Notes under the pieces: generated by a model | What the model was told of the DNA's origin: nothing | Databases searched by the model: none | What the model saw: only the letters and a program-made list of their open reading frames with translations | NCBI RefSeq assembly: GCF_963676685.1 | Contig: NC_092349.1 | Span: forward strand, 41,121,426-41,185,425 | DNA length: 64,000 bases | From: Mytilus edulis | Lineage: Eukaryota > Mollusca > Bivalvia > Mytilida > Mytilidae | Direction: 5' to 3' | Translations under genes and position numbers: made by a program | Part shown: one piece after another, positions 20,512 through 51,288 of the stretch | Numbering within the stretch: position 1 is the first letter of the stretch | Layout of the letters: each line of letters opens with the position of its first letter

Positions 20512-21515
20512 TTATCCATAACGGTCAACCAACTCGTGATGGCGTCCGTAAAATTTACGAAGGGTTGATTTCAACTTCACCATTTTGTTTAATAGCTTCC
20601 TTGTGAGAAGCAACCCTCTATCAAGAAAATCATGATAGGAAATGCAAGCACGGGAATATCGTATCAATTTGGAGATATATACCCCGTATGCAGGTGCGGC
20701 TACAATGTTGCTACTTAGAAATGGAAAGCTGAAATCATCTCTTTTGTCGTAAAGTTTTGTTTTCAATCGACCCTCATTGTCAATTTCTAGATGTAAGTCA
20801 AGATATGAAGCCGACTTAACTGTATCTGTAGTATCCTTTATATCTAGTCGATGGGATAGATGCGTTCAACATAGTCACCAAATTTTGAATTGTTTAATGA
20901 AAGAACATCATCTATATAGCGGAAAGAAGAGTTAAAGGATGTTGCTAACTTCTTATCTTTCTCCCTAAGAAGTTCCTGTTTGAAGTCAGCCTCATAATAA
21001 TAAAGAAACAAGTCGAAAAGAAGAGGGGCACACTTTTTTCCCATTTGAATGCCGACAGTCTGTTGAAAAACACGTCTTCCGAACGTAACAAATATGCTTT
21101 CAGTCAAGAAATCAAGCATCTTGATAATGTCAGTTTCAGAGAAATTTTTTTGTTTGAATCAGAGTGATCCTTGACAAAGTAGGATTTATCCCTCCTTAAG
21201 ACAAGATGCTTGTATCTACGTAAGCCATTCTTTTTTATGAAACAATACCAACTCTTTCAATTTGTCTTTTAGTTTGGAATGTGGCATACTTGTGTAAAGT
21301 GTAGAAAAGTCAAATGTGTTAATACTATTACAAGATGAAAGAGAGTTAGATTGTATATACTCTAAAAGATCTTTTGAATTTTTAAGTATCCACATCTGAT
21401 TCACGCCACCTCTAGAATACGCGGTTTCACAATAACTTTGAATCCCTTCTTTGATTGCTGATAAAATAGATGTTAATAATGTAGAAAGAGGTTTCGTGGA
21501 GCACTTGGAAGTTAT
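20512..21515 (-). pseudogene. Penelope-like reverse-transcriptase remnant, copy 1
   Basis: Minus-strand pieces in order are NQMWILKNSKDLLEYIQSN (from about 21404), FDFSTLYTSMPHSKLKDKL, then MLDFLTESIFVTFGRRVFQQ (21119), a GIQMGKKCAPLL box (normally GIPMG) and FRYIDDVLSLNNSKFGDY with the catalytic YIDD. The thumb region follows at 20512-20766 with AYGVYISKLIRYSRAC. The family normally reads GIPMGTNCAPLLADLFLY, so this copy has lost key residues, and several frame breaks separate the pieces. No GIY-YIG endonuclease domain was seen. The Penelope-like assignment rests on motif resemblance. Confidence 0.75.
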
Positions 21516-21539
21516 TTCACGTTCCTGGTGAAGGTACTA

Positions 21540-23380
21540 AGTAAATTTAGAAAACGCGTCGGACGCATGCAATTTATATATTTTTTTCACTTTTTAAATA
21601 ATCACTAAGCTTTTATCGCATGAGAACATAGATGTGCTTGACACTTAGGCTTTACAAATTATGATTAAACTATAAATACGCCAATAGGTGAGCTGTGCCA
21701 AATACGGTCTAGGAAGTATTTTCGTCTTTATAAAATCATGCAATTCGACATTTAAAAGATCATAAACGTATTTGACCTATCAAATGTCTTTTGTTGACTT
21801 TATAGCAGGTAATATCAAAACATGTCATTTACAAGTGGAAAGATAAATATAGATTAGAATAACTCGGGATTTAAAAAAAGGTTATACAACATTACAGGAA
21901 TTATCGGTTTGTTTTTCTAAATATTGAGACACAAAAACACATCTTCAGGAATCAACCTGAAATTTGAGAAGGATTAACAAAAAGAAAGAGCATTTTTTCA
22001 ATTAAATTTTGATTTAAGCATGTACACTTTGCAAATTTTTATCAAGTTAGATATGTATAGATCTTTAAAAAGTTGGCAGCATTAATGTCATAAGTCAAAG
22101 CCATGTTCATTTTTAAATATGTGTCCTTTCCTCTGATCTATGTAATGTGACGTAATGACACTATAAACATAACACATATCTGAGGGGGCGATAGAGTAGA
22201 TTGTAACCCCGAGAAAACATTGTCAACCGCGGCCAATCAAAATATGGCAATTTAACGTGAAGTATAATAATCAAATCTGTGTCCGTTTACTGAGATATTT
22301 GTCCTGTAACATATTGAAACTCAACGAGTGGGGCTGTATGTTTATTCAAATCCGTGTCCTTTACATAAAGTAGGCTTTCAGAAATGAGACATTGGACAAG
22401 TACATATATAATGCGGTGGAGTTAAAGCGCTCAGCTGTCCCTTAACTTGAGACCGCTGTAATACCTCACAAGAAGTGTAAACTAAAAAAAATCCGTTTGA
22501 ATAATCTTTGCTCGACAGATCAGTAATAAAAGAAACATCAAACCAAAAACGAAAAGACACACAGTAACGACTAATGAGTACTCAAATGTGTTCACTGTTT
22601 GCCATTCAATGATTTGTTACATATTTGAAGAACCCCGAAAAAATCAAAGAAAATGTTTCTGATTTAAACAAAAATATAGTAATTTGATAATAAGGTAAGA
22701 ACTGACTGACAAATTACTGTTAATGATAGAAAATGCTTCGATTTTATAATTTATGCGTGAAATTGTAAGCTGCTGGTATTTACAATATCAATTTAATTCG
22801 AACATAAACTCGTACTGATGTCTCTTCGTCCAATGACGTTTTGATAATTCTGACGTAAACTCATTGGTAATTATAACGTTAAAAGGGACAGATTTGAGAA
22901 AAAAATAGACATACATTTGTATATATCTGAAGTAATCATGGCGCAATATACAATAGGACAGAGATATGAGAAAAGGCCGAATAGATCTTTGCTTAACTAG
23001 AAAAAGAGACAGGGAAGATTGGTCATACATTTTCTCTTTGTTGTTTTTATATTTTTCTAAGTGCTTACTATGAAAAAAGTATAATCACAAAAATACTGAA
23101 CTTCAAGGAAAAATCAAAATGGGAAAGTCCCTAATCAAATTGCAAAACCAAAAGCTGAAACACATCAAACAAACATATAACAACTGACATATTCCTGACC
23201 TATTTTGGTACAGGCATTTTTTAACATAGAAAATGGATTTAATGCATGTGTTAAAAAAGTATTAAATATCAAAGAAATAAAATTCAGTAAAAATATTATT
23301 CATTATTAAGTTTTCTTTAACACTTTTTTCATTTTATGCATCGTCGAAGTTTGTCTTTAATATAAAAACCAACATAAATG
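21540..23380. other. Non-coding stretch downstream of the FReD gene
   Basis: No exon was recognised. A dispersed mussel-type repeat lies at about 23095-23235, sharing TTTTGGTACAGGCATTTTTT-like sequence with 41200-41320. Confidence 0.45.
23356..23361 (-). terminator. Candidate poly(A) signal of the FReD gene
   Basis: TTTAAT on the plus strand reads ATTAAA on the minus strand, 26 bp past the stop codon. ATTAAA is the commonest variant of AATAAA. Confidence 0.5.
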
Positions 23381-23386
23381 CACAGA

Positions 23387-39967
<16,581 letters not shown>

Positions 39968-41760
39968 TATATCTATTTCAGCTGGTCTACTATTTACTTC
40001 AGAATCAGGTTAAACATAGGTGATGAGGTGACGTGTACGTACTTTAAAACTCACACGTTACTTTTCTCCAGATGGTACTTAAATTACATTTTAACGTAGT
40101 TCGTTAAGAGTACTAAGTAAGGATTTATAAAATGACATCCCGTAATAATACACATTCAAGCAGTTACATCCGACGATGATAATCTTTAAGCGCTTTGGTT
40201 AATACACTGGGTCAAATTCGTTTATTTACATTAATAAGACGATGGACTTTAAGTCGTTCTTAAAACTGATCACAAACACATGAATAATATGAATAACATT
40301 ATATCATATATGAAAATGACAGCAGCCCATTGAACCACTAAACACAAGTGTAATCTTGTAAGAGGTTTTTAACACACAGTTGACAATTTTCTATTCACAA
40401 CTGATTTCGTAGAGGGCCGGATACCACCAGTATTTGTGCACTAACGTTTTCCCGACAAATAATTCAAATTGTCACCACTTTGTAACAATATGGTGCAGTT
40501 ATTGCCATCGTGAAAACATCGCAAAATTACATCTATACAACGTTATTTTATAAACTCCAATGTACATTGTACAACTAAAACACAGCCATTGATGAGGTTT
40601 CTGAACTTGTAATAGAACTTGATTACACCAGTATTTGGACACTAACACGGAAAACAATTAAAAGTTAATAAAACATCATGATTCAGTAGTTTACCGTTGT
40701 GACAACATAAATACAACGTTATTGTGTGGACTTAAAGGCACGTCTTGCCGTCCGTCTAAACAACGTTGTCACAACTGTACTTTCAAAACATCAACTAGAA
40801 AAACTGTAAAAAGAATATAAATAAATTTAACATGTATCTTTTAAACAGGAAAGCATCACTAATAAACACAACCAGTAATGTGTTGGTTTTTTTTCTGATT
40901 TCGTAGAGGGGCCAGATAACACCAGTATTTGTGTACAAACACGACAAACAATTCATAGTAGTCATTATTTTGTAACAACATGGTGCAATAATTTGCCATT
41001 GTGACAACATCGCAAGATGAGGTATGATGTCAATGACACAGCTCTCCAAAAGACACCAAATGACACAGAAATAAACAACTACATGTCACCGTACGGCTTC
41101 CAGCATGTCTTTTTAAAACAGGAAAGCATTATTATACAACTAAAAAGTAAAAGAACAAAAATACCGAACTCCGGTGAAAATTGAAAATGAAAAGTCCCTT
41201 ATCAAATGGCAAAATCAAAAGCTCATACGCAACAAACGAATGGATAACAAGTGTCATAATTTTGACTTGGTACAGACATTTTCTTATGTAGAAAATGGGG
41301 TTTTAAACCTAGTGTAATAGCTAGCTTAACCACTTATATGAGAGTTGCATAAAATTACATTATATTGACAACGATGTGTGAACAAACAAACAGAAATAAC
41401 GGATAAAATTTTCAAAAATAGTGGTACAGCAGTCACTATTTTGTTACAATGTTAAACACTTTAAAATAAACAAATATGTCAACAAAGAAAAACGCATACA
41501 GACAAAGCACATTAAAACAAAAGACAACACAAAAATTACCCTTCTGATTTGTTAGCGGGACCGGATTTCACTAATATTTGTGCACTAACCCGGCCAAAAT
41601 CTTAAAGTAGTTACCACTTTATAACACCATTGTGAAGTAGTTAACCGTTGTGACAAAATCGCAAAATTACAGAAAAACATGAAATACAACGTTATTTTAT
41701 GGACTCCAGGAGATATCCAGACGACCGACCAAACAACGTTGTCGCAACGCAAATATTCAA
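39968..41760. other. 5' region of the FReD gene with a four-copy local repeat
   Basis: Diverged ~120-210 bp modules lie at about 40403-40560, 40610-40780, 40893-41010 and 41545-41757. They share ACACCAGTATTTGTGCACTA-like sequence, a TTGTGACAACAT segment and ATACAACGTTATT. They are all in the same orientation. A dispersed-repeat copy (41015-41330) separates the third and fourth. No TATA box could be assigned. Confidence 0.6.
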
Positions 41761-44290
41761 ACTACTATATACGAATCAATAATTATCTTGTATATTTGTG
41801 ATTATCATTTATTTTTTCTAAGGATGCTTCTTTTGTGGGAATACCTCCTTCAGAGGCATCATTCAGACAACATACTCTTCGAGTTTCACTCTAAGCGAAC
41901 ATCTTGATGAATGCTATATTCGCCTAACCACCATCTAGATGATGGAAAATGGGAAATAGCTTCATAGTATACCAGTATACTTTGAAGGTCCGCTATCCTC
42001 TGATATATTATATGACCTTCTTTGTACATGCAAGGCAACCCTATTCGTAACAAATCTTGAAGATGCTTCGAACAGAATGTGGCGTGACCAAACATTTGTT
42101 GTCAGTGAAGTGGTAATTGTAGAAATAAGCTTACTCAACAGGCTGTTTTAGTTGATTTATACGATTAGGATGATGATTCAACTACCGGTGTTAATCTCAA
42201 TTCCTAATATTTTATTGTTTTTTTATGCTGTGAGTGGCCTCCGACTTTACTTGGATTCGGGGTAGATTTTCCTCTCTCTAAAAAATATTACAGCAGTCTC
42301 CGACCTTGACTTGTATGGTGCACGTTCATATTTACTGGAAATATTTGTGTATCGAATATTTCAGAAGTATTTCATACCAAGCCATCGACACATTTCTTTC
42401 TTAGTGATCAGTAACCGTTTCAAATGAAATAGCATATTGCGAATCGTGATAACTTGTAATTAACATATACATCGGGCTTTAAAAGTCTGTTTTATCTTCC
42501 ATGGTAAGTGTTGATTTATAAAAGGGGTAATATTTTTCAATGTGCTATTGCTCTTGAATCAATTGCCTTGTTCAAATAAAAAAAATCTTAATATACTATC
42601 GTGTTCATGCTGACATGTGTGCATCAAGAATATGTTTTATAGAAACAACATTCTTTATGGTCGATATAACCAATAATGAATTTCATCACCTTTTTCATTG
42701 AATCACTGATCGGGTGCTAACTTTACAGTACTTATTTCTTCTCTGTGTTTAATGCATGTTAAAAAAAAAGGATTCCTCAAAATTTCTTTATTTGTTGTCA
42801 AATATTATTGCACAGCTGAATAAGTAATATATATATTTTTGTCGATGATTTTCGTGGATATTTTTTTTCTTAATTCTTGTTGAAAGAACCACTAGGCTCT
42901 GGCACTCAGTCATAAATATGACAAGCTGAATTTGTGCAACATATCCAGAGCATGATTTCATAGAGTTCTGTGCTCATTTATCAAGCGGGATCACTGATAC
43001 ATTGTCAAAAATGTCCAAAATAATGCGATTTTTTAAAACCAACTTCTTACCTTTGACCACAGTTTCCCAAATCGGCACTATTTTGGCAATCTACGAAATG
43101 CTTATATCAAACGGCATAATATTCATCTACAAAATTAGACCTAAATAAGCCGTGAAGTGTTCCCGTTCATTATTTTGTTTATGATTTTTATGACTTTTCA
43201 CCTTACAATGAAACATTAATATTTTCTAATCTGTATTGAAAGAAGGAAAATAAGAACTACGTTTGATACTATAAATTTCAATGATCTATTTCTTTATTTG
43301 CATCTTTCTTTCGCTACTGATAACTGGACAAATATTGTCCCTAATCCTTTTGTTCAGTTGTTTTGTTTTTTACTTTCAACTTAACCTACAGTACTTAAAT
43401 TATTTATATTAGCATTAAAATTAAAAGAAATAATCAATTAGAAGTCTTTTATTCTCATACAAATGAAATACGTTTTCTAGTGGGCAGTGGTAAAAAAAAT
43501 AGTCGGAATATGGTATTGTATACCGTTGAGTATACCATTCAAACTTTCTGCATGTGATATTGCAAAATTCAGAGGGATTCGTTTAACTTTAATCTGAAGT
43601 AACAAACATTAATACATTAATTCATCTTTTACGAACAAAATATACATATATTATAACTTTAAATGTCAAGAATTTGATGAATTAAATTTATATGATTTAC
43701 ATGAATAGCTTTAAACGGGAATTCAAATTAGGAGAGATGTTTCCAAAAAATAACAAAAGAAAGCCGTCTAGAAATTATATAAAACTGCCAGTACTATAAT
43801 TAATTTATCACACAAATTAGAAAACAAAAGAAAAAGGAATACCACAGAATTGTGTTGCATGCATATTAGCAAAGATTCACAACAGCACAAAAAGCATTTA
43901 AATAATAAATCAATACACTTTGAAGAAATCTTAAGTGAGTTAGTATCAATATATCATTGGTAAAAAAAAAATATGAAGTTCCGGATGCATGTCTTCAACA
44001 TTGTGCTTTTAACTCACGTCTAATCAGTCAATCATGATAAGGTTACAGACGAATAGACACATACCATATTAAAGTCTCACATGATGCACATAAATATAAA
44101 ACTTTGACATGTATAAAAGGTAAACAACAGTGTATACTTAAGCCACTCTAAAAAGATGTTACGAGAGATTGATATTGTATTTTTATTTCATGTTTTGTTA
44201 ATGTACCGATCAAGGTTTGACGAGTACATTGTTGAGATCTAGGAAAACCAATCATACCCCCAAAGTGTTATCCATGGAGATAAATGGTCG
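41761..44290. other. Intergenic stretch without recognised gene
   Basis: No exon was recognised. A minus-strand open frame at 41886-42095 has no family similarity that I know. Confidence 0.4.
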
Positions 44291-45120
44291 GAGCCATAAA
44301 TATCAGAAGTCCCCTTAGTACAAATTTTGAATACTTTTGAAAAAGCGCGTCTGGCCAAAATATAAAATTTCAAGCCTGGTGTCTATGACTAGTTTATTTA
44401 CAACCACTGGGTCGATGCCACTAATGGTGGAGTTTTTATTTCCCGTGTGTATCACCAGCCCAATAGTCAGCATTTGTGTGTTGACATAAATTATCATTGA
44501 TATGCTCCTAATTATAAATAAACTGTTTACAAAACAGTGAGAAATACTAAGGCTTTTTTACCTCAGTATTACCTTAGTTGTATTTGGCAAAACTTTAAGG
44601 AATTTTTGGTCCTCAACTCAATGTTCTTTAACTTCGTATTTTATTTGGCCTTTTAAAAAAAAACAATATTCGAGTGTTACTGATGAGTCTTTGAAGATGA
44701 AACGCGCGTCTGGCCAAAATACAAAATTTCATGGCTGGTGAAAAATTAACATTGTTCAAGAATGGATGAAAAACAATAATCTGTCATAAGAAATGCAAGA
44801 CAATGCAAAAAATAAAGCGTACGAAAGTGTCAATGACTTTAAGTGCGAAATAAACCATCCTTTCAACAGATTTAAAGTGAAATTCTTTGCCTCAAACCCT
44901 CATAAACATCTGTTGTTCATGCTTCGTTTTTATTTTTGTGGTTTGGACATTGACGTTTACCTTATATATCTTTTTCATTCTTGTTGTGTGTATATGAATA
45001 AAGAGAAACGCTAGATAAACTTCAATGATGCACTAACTCATAACACAGTAAAAGAAAATAATTGTGAGAAGGTACAAGGAGTTTCATGCAATGTTTCTAG
45101 TTTTTACTTTGATAATGTTT

Positions 45121-45150
45121 TGTTGATAGAAATAATCAAATCAAATCAAA
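45121..45150 (-). repeat. LINE 3' tail beside the 45273-45639 fragment
   Basis: On the minus strand the LINE fragment is followed by GGCAATAAAGGTTTGATTTG and further TTGAT units, a tail type common for molluscan non-LTR retrotransposons. Confidence 0.55.
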
Positions 45151-45272
45151 CCTTTATTGCCATATAAACCAACTTATAAGATTTGTGACAAAAACACCAT
45201 TAACATAATGACAAGAAAAAAGCATATTTAATCTTATTAAACAAACTATAATGAAAATAGTTCAAAATTTAA

Positions 45273-45639
45273 TTATGAGTCACCTATCCTTAGTGCCAAT
45301 GTCTTTTTTATAAAGGAACCTATGCTCTCTACCTGTTTTTGTTTTGATGGGTAAAGAATATTTATCAATTTTTCAATTTCATTGGGGCTATTAAAATTTT
45401 CTATACTTTTAGTCTTTGTTAATTTTTCAATAAAAACTGGTCTAATGAAAGTGTATTTCCTGCAATACAAAAGAAAATGTTTTTCATCCTCAATTGTATT
45501 GCAGGACTGACACGACCGGTTTTTACTGGGGATATTTAAGTGTCTCCTTTTTTCTATTGATAAATTATGATCACTTAATCTTAATTTAGTGATATTACGT
45601 CTATTTTCAAATATATTAGAATTCAGATATGTTTCGTTC
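45273..45639 (-). pseudogene. LINE ORF2 C-terminal fragment, intact tail
   Basis: An open frame without Met runs from just after a TAG near 45640 to the stop at 45273. It contains NITKLRLSDHNLSIEKRRHL, then CQSCNTIEDEKHFLLYC, a complete CxxC...H...C zinc knuckle, and ends LALRIGDS. It is followed downstream by the TTGAT-type tail. It is a 5'-truncated retrotransposon copy. Confidence 0.75.
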
Positions 45640-45659
45640 TATTTTACAACTTTGTTAAT

Positions 45660-46505
45660 AATGTTGAGTGTGCCAATTTTCTAAACACAACTTAATTATG
45701 CCTCGTTTATAAATATTTAGTTATATATATTTTCCTTGCAAGTTCATATGACATTTACCTTGCAATTTTATTAAAAGTACAGGTTTTGTGCTATTATCTT
45801 AATTAAACATCGCATTTTAGCGAAATTTGTCTGTGACAATATCTAAGAATTGCAGTAGTTTTTGGAAAATGTGACCAAATGAAAAAAAATAATCTTTAGT
45901 TATTCGATTATACATAATAAAAGTGATATAACTGTAACTTTTTTTTATAGAAATCACCAGGGGAAAAGGAGTTCCGGGAACTTACTCGTATTTATTCTTG
46001 TTGCGCAGTTAATATTGTTTTAATATATCAATGTGTAATAGTATGTGATTTAAGTAGGTAAGTAAGTGTTTCAAGGTGAGATTAATCTTGCAATTTTATT
46101 TTTTTCTAAAATATGGAGCTGAAAGTAGAATTAATGAAAGACGCGTTGACTACATTAGTAACCAGAATTTAGTTTCATCGGTCAAAAAACTATTGACCCT
46201 ATTTGAAAAAGATTACTAAATATTTGAATAAGGTTAACAAAAATCCTACAGTTTTCAATTTATTTTTATTAGCAACAATATACTAATTATTATGTTATTA
46301 TACCCCAGTTTGTTTTTTTATACAGAAGAATAACATATTTGTGGTATTTGATTTCACAGACTATTCAATAGTTGTATAAACATATTTTCCGTACTCTTTT
46401 GTGCTCAGTTTTCATTGGACAATCATAACGTCATTGATTATTCTGCATATTATTATAAACACAAGCAATACCGTTTGGCTCCAGTAATTATTGTTTTCAT
46501 ACGAT
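45660..46505. other. Intergenic stretch without recognised gene
   Basis: AT-rich sequence with no exon or strong repeat recognised by eye. Confidence 0.35.
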
Positions 46506-46509
46506 TAAT

Positions 46510-46695
46510 CGTTCCCTATTATTATTTTTCATTTTTGGATGATTATATGTTCCTTTGACACCTTCTTACGGTGTTTATATATCACAACTCGATCGTTATG
46601 CCCGTGCATGTTGTGACGTTTTGGATTTGAATGAATGAAATCTTTTTATTACTGGTAAATTATTATGTCAGATAGTCCAACAATGTTTGATGTGT
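46510..46695 (+). pseudogene. Penelope-like RT fragment (thumb region)
   Basis: Across small frameshifts it reads FPIIIFHFLDD, VPLTPSYGVYISQLDRYARA and LFITGKLLCQ. This parallels the segment FPIVNYPFLDVDVPLSPSYG and following in the copy at 61695-62505. It is short and isolated. Confidence 0.65.
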
Positions 46696-47099
46696 AAATT
46701 TGCTTCCGCAAACCCTCTCCGGGATTCTAACTCATTGTACTGAGATATCGTGGTACCAAATCGCCTTGCACTATGCCCACTACTGTTCTATACATATATC
46801 TATTCATGGCTCTACAATCTGTTAATACCTGTATATTGGCATTGCACAAGGTCATGGTTTTCTCGGATTTTTCATACGAATGTTGGATGTGTATTGATTG
46901 ATTATTTAAAGTCTTGGATGCATAGTTTTTATTAGTTGTCAGTAACTGCGAGTACTCTCAGTCTGCTCCGCCCGATCAGTTGAAAACACATTGGTAATAC
47001 CTCTTGCCAGTATAGAATGATCAAACACAAAGTATATACACAGTAAAACCCAAATTAATGTCAGAAAAGATAACAAAGAAAAGAAGCAAAATTACAATG

Positions 47100-47530
47100 A
47101 TAACTAGGGACTACTAGTAGTTACTGACATGCCAGCTCCAGACCTCATTGAAACTGATTTGAAAATTATGACTTCATCATATGAAAATCAAGCACACTCC
47201 CTCCCGTTAGGGGTTTAGAACGTTACCTACATTACATATAAAAGAACAACATAACCGGTATCATGTCAACAACAGGTTTAAAAAAATGTGTGTATTTCCT
47301 CTGCAAAGACCCTATCATTGAATCAATATTAATACCAAAATATGCCATTATAAATGACTTAACAACAGTATCGTAACTATATCCCTTCTAAATAAGTCTG
47401 TTTAAAGGTGTGATTATCTTTTTATGTGAATGCTTACATTTTTGTGCTTTCTTAAGAATATTACCATAAAATATTGGATGTGAGATACCTGAACGTATAA
47501 GATGTCTGCATGTTGATATATATTCCTATG
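47100..47530 (-). pseudogene. Penelope-like RT C-terminus and 3' region, inverted copy
   Basis: The minus strand matches 62280-62700: the RT tail (ISHPIFYG, then a GYSYD-type segment), the GGGTCTTTGCAT motif, CCCCTAACGGGAGGGA and TCTGGAGCTGGCATGTCAGT. It is a diverged 3' fragment of the same retroelement family. Confidence 0.7.
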
Positions 47531-48899
47531 AGTTAGTTGTCTCTTAAACGCATCATAAACAGGTCTATCTAACTAAAGACGGGAGGAAGTATAACATATG
47601 TTTATATTGAAGACATGCATGGAGAAATATTATTTTCCTGACATCTGGCAGTAAAGATGATTTATTTTCATTGATTGTCTAGCAGTTGGATGAATTTTTA
47701 AACCCTATTAAGAAACAATAGTTATCAAAGGTACCAGGATTTTAATTTAGTACGTCAGACCTGCGTTTCGTCTACATAAGTCTCATCAATGACGCTCAAA
47801 ATAACTATAAAGCCAAAGAAATACAAAGTTGAAGAGCATTGAGGATCCAAAATTCAAAAACGTTGTGCCAAATACGGCTTAGGTAATCTATGCTGGCATG
47901 AGAAAATCATTAGTTTCTTTTTCGAAAAATTCAAGTTCTGAAGACAGGAAAGTTATCAAAATGACCACATAATTGATATTCATGTCAACACCGACGTGCC
48001 AACTACTGGGCTGTTGATACCATCCGACACGAAACGTCCACCAGCAGTGACATCGACCCATGTGGTGTAAATAGTTATCAAAATATCCTTGGTTTTTCGA
48101 AAAAGAGTCCTCTGTTGAAACAAATATGATGAAATAAAGTGATCTCATATTGTGCTGCCATCAAATCAGAACGGAAAGAACTTGGCAAGAACTCATCAAC
48201 GTTCATAGTTGACCCAAGTTGAGGTCTAATGATGATATACATGATATGCTTTCCGAGCTGAATATGTGACTATGTCACTATAAGAAAGTCAACCGGTATA
48301 TAGTTTCAAAAATATAGAAAAAATCGTTTATGAAGATATAAAGCGGTTTCCATATGAAGCAATGTATGTTCTACAGTACATACTTCAAACTATTAAACCT
48401 CTGTTTTAGAGTTTGTTTATACAGCTGATTAGTTTAACCCAATTGATTTAAACATAGCCGCAACTGAACTAATTGTTTGCCTAAACAATCAGATAGTTCA
48501 GTTCCTTTTAAATTTATCATAGAAAAGGAGACAAAAGTTCAGGATGCATGTAAATCTAACACCAACTATAATAACTACAGAATAACTGTGTACCAAATGT
48601 TGTATTTGATTGCATAAATGAAGATACTGTTGGTGATTTTGTGTGACCTATGTAGGCGTGTCGATAGAATTAGAAAGTGAAGGCAACAGAGTGCTGAGGT
48701 TAAGGAAAATTAAGCAAGTAAATGGTAGTAATGAGTAACCAGATGAATTTTCACGAAATATCTACGTCAATCATGATGAATATGTTTCGTTCATGTAATC
48801 TTTAAATTGTGATAATCATATATATTTTCGTTTAATATTCATATCTGATTGATTATTTTTAAAAGAAACAAACCAAGGGGTGACACATTTTTGAAGACC

Positions 48900-50640
48900 G
48901 AACGAAATTTTGTAATATTCACTGACATTGAAATTACAAAAACTCATCAGAGCACAAAGTATATGCCAAGGGGTCATTTCAATACAGAGTTTTGCTTTCT
49001 AGAAACAGCTGATAACTCTTTTGGTGCATAAGGTTTATAATTGAAATCTTTGGAACACTATCAGGTTTAAAATTAAATAGATCAAAAACAGAGGGCATTT
49101 GGTAAAGGAAATTAAAACATTGTAAAGATAGGTTTGAAAATATAACATGGAATAAAGGACAAATAAAAGTCTAGGAGTTTATTCTGGAACATATCGAGCT
49201 GAATGTGAAAACTGAATACTGAAAAAATAATACAGAAATGTGACAAATTAATAAGTAATTGGAAAAAATAAATCCTACAATGATAGGTAAAATAACAGTT
49301 GTAAAATCTCTTCTTATACCAAACCTTACATATTTAGCTTCAGTCACAAACCTACCACATGAATTCATTCAACAGTTTAAAACTCTTATCTACAATTTTA
49401 TATGGGTTGGTGAACAAGAAAAAGTCAAACGAACCACACTAAGCAAAGATACTACTGATGGAGGGCTTAAGATGCCAGATATAGTCAATTATATAACTGC
49501 ACTACGAATAGCATGGATCAAAAGACTTACTGCAGATGATTTTGCTAACTAGAAAGTAATTCCGATATTTTACTTTAATAAATTTGGTGCTAATTTCATG
49601 CTACTTTACATGAATCCAGACATTTACTTTATACAAAACCTACATAAAACTTTACCAAAATTCTACTTAGAAATTGTAAAGTCTTGGTTCAAAGTAAAAA
49701 ATTTAAATAATTCCAAACTTAATATGAATTTTAAAAACATTAGACAACAAATCTTATGGGGAAACAAATTGATAAAATTTCAAGGGAAGTGTTAAATTTT
49801 TATAAAATGGATAAAAGAAGGTATTATATATGTTAATGATATAATTGACCAAAATGGTAATATCTCTCAAGAAATAATATATAATAAAATATCCTCAAAA
49901 TCCAATTAAATGTTTGAAATTTCAAAACTTGAATATGATATACCAAATGAATTGCTCAAGGTACTTAAATCAGAAAAATCTATAAAATCAAAAGTAAAAA
50001 ATAAACTTAACCTTTGCATTAAAACAAAAGAAAAAATTAAGATAATAAGTTTACAAGTAATGGAAACAAACAGATATACACACACATTAATATTGGAAAT
50101 GAAGACACGCCTTCAGGTTTCTTTAAATGGAAACGTGTACTAAATTTAGATTTCTTTAATCCCAATTAAATCAATGCCAAACTTTATATATACTTATTTA
50201 AAAGATAACAGATTAAAAATATTTAAATGGAAATTGATGCATCATATCCTTCCTTGTAAACAACTGCTTTTTCAATGGAAGATAAAAGAAGACAGTGACT
50301 TATGTAATGTAACAGAAGAGTATAAACATTTTTTTCTAGAATGTCAATACTTTAAAACTTTTTGGGAAAAGATCAAAATACTATTAAATAAAGTTAAAAT
50401 TGGTTATCATATCCTAAACTACAGAAATCTCATAATAGGATATAAAATCTGTGATATCAATTATTATGATATAAATCTGTTGGTGACACTCATTACATTT
50501 TCTATCCACAAGTGCACCCACAGTTCAAATTATAAAACTACAAATTTTGATGTGTATGTCCTGTTCAAAAAAGGTTTTTTGAACTACTTAAATATTTCGA
50601 CACTTTCAGGTGGTAAACATGGTAAAATTTTTAAAGAATA
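48900..50640 (+). pseudogene. L1/Tx1-like LINE RT remnant
   Basis: Across frameshifts the translation gives IEIFGTLSGLKLNRSKTEGI (about 49040-49100), MIGKITVVKSLLIPNLTYLA (about 49279), FIWVGEQEKVKRTTL, DGGLKMPDI and a thumb/tail region. The end contains FKWKLMHHILPCKQLLFQWK (about 50220) and LCNVTEEYKHFFLEC, a zinc-knuckle tail lacking one Cys. The order and motifs match the post-catalytic half of L1/Tx1-type ORF2. Several stops and shifts show it is inactive. Confidence 0.75.
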
Positions 50641-51255
50641 AAGCTTGTACATATAATTATTATTCTTGTATATATGTTCTATGCTATATTTATTCAGCAA
50701 TACATGTGTCTCAACATTAGTTAATCTTAAAACCACGTGTTGTGGACTTCGTCATGATCATGATCAGTGATAAAAGATTAAATCCCTACTATCCTTGAAG
50801 CATCCTTCATTTAATATATCACATATTCATAAATAAATAAACTAATATAATGTACTTCAATTCGCAACCAAGTATGTACACCTACATAATTAATATATGT
50901 ACAAACTGCTTCACCTGTTAACTTGCCTCCATCGTGTGATCCTTGATTAATAGGTCATGACCAGGTCAACTAGCATATACAAAGAGTCAAAGCGGTTCAC
51001 GAATGTAATTCTTTCCGGAAATTAATTTCTGTAGTAATCTGTATACATAATATTGATACATAGAATGTAAATCTAACCATTTATTATTATTATTAATTTA
51101 CTGAACAATCTCCCTGTTTGTTTAGTAAAACTAACACTACAGGGGTGCCCTGTCAAATGCTGTAGACATGGTATTCATGATACCAGCAATAGTGCAATAA
51201 ATCAGATTTTAAATTTAAAAAAAGGGTATATTATTTTTTTTAAAACAATACAACT
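50641..51255. other. Intergenic stretch downstream of the CTLD gene
   Basis: AT-rich DNA without recognised gene lies between the LINE remnant and the CTLD gene's poly(A) signal. Confidence 0.4.
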
Positions 51256-51261
51256 TTTATT
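51256..51261 (-). terminator. Candidate poly(A) signal of the CTLD gene
   Basis: TTTATT on plus is AATAAA on minus, 28 bp beyond the stop codon at 51289. Confidence 0.6.
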
Positions 51262-51288
51262 GACTGAAACTTTTGAATACTATCTACA

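Noticed and set aside
41886..42095. 69-codon minus-strand frame
   Set aside because: Looks protein-like but no family was recognised and no neighbouring exon fits.
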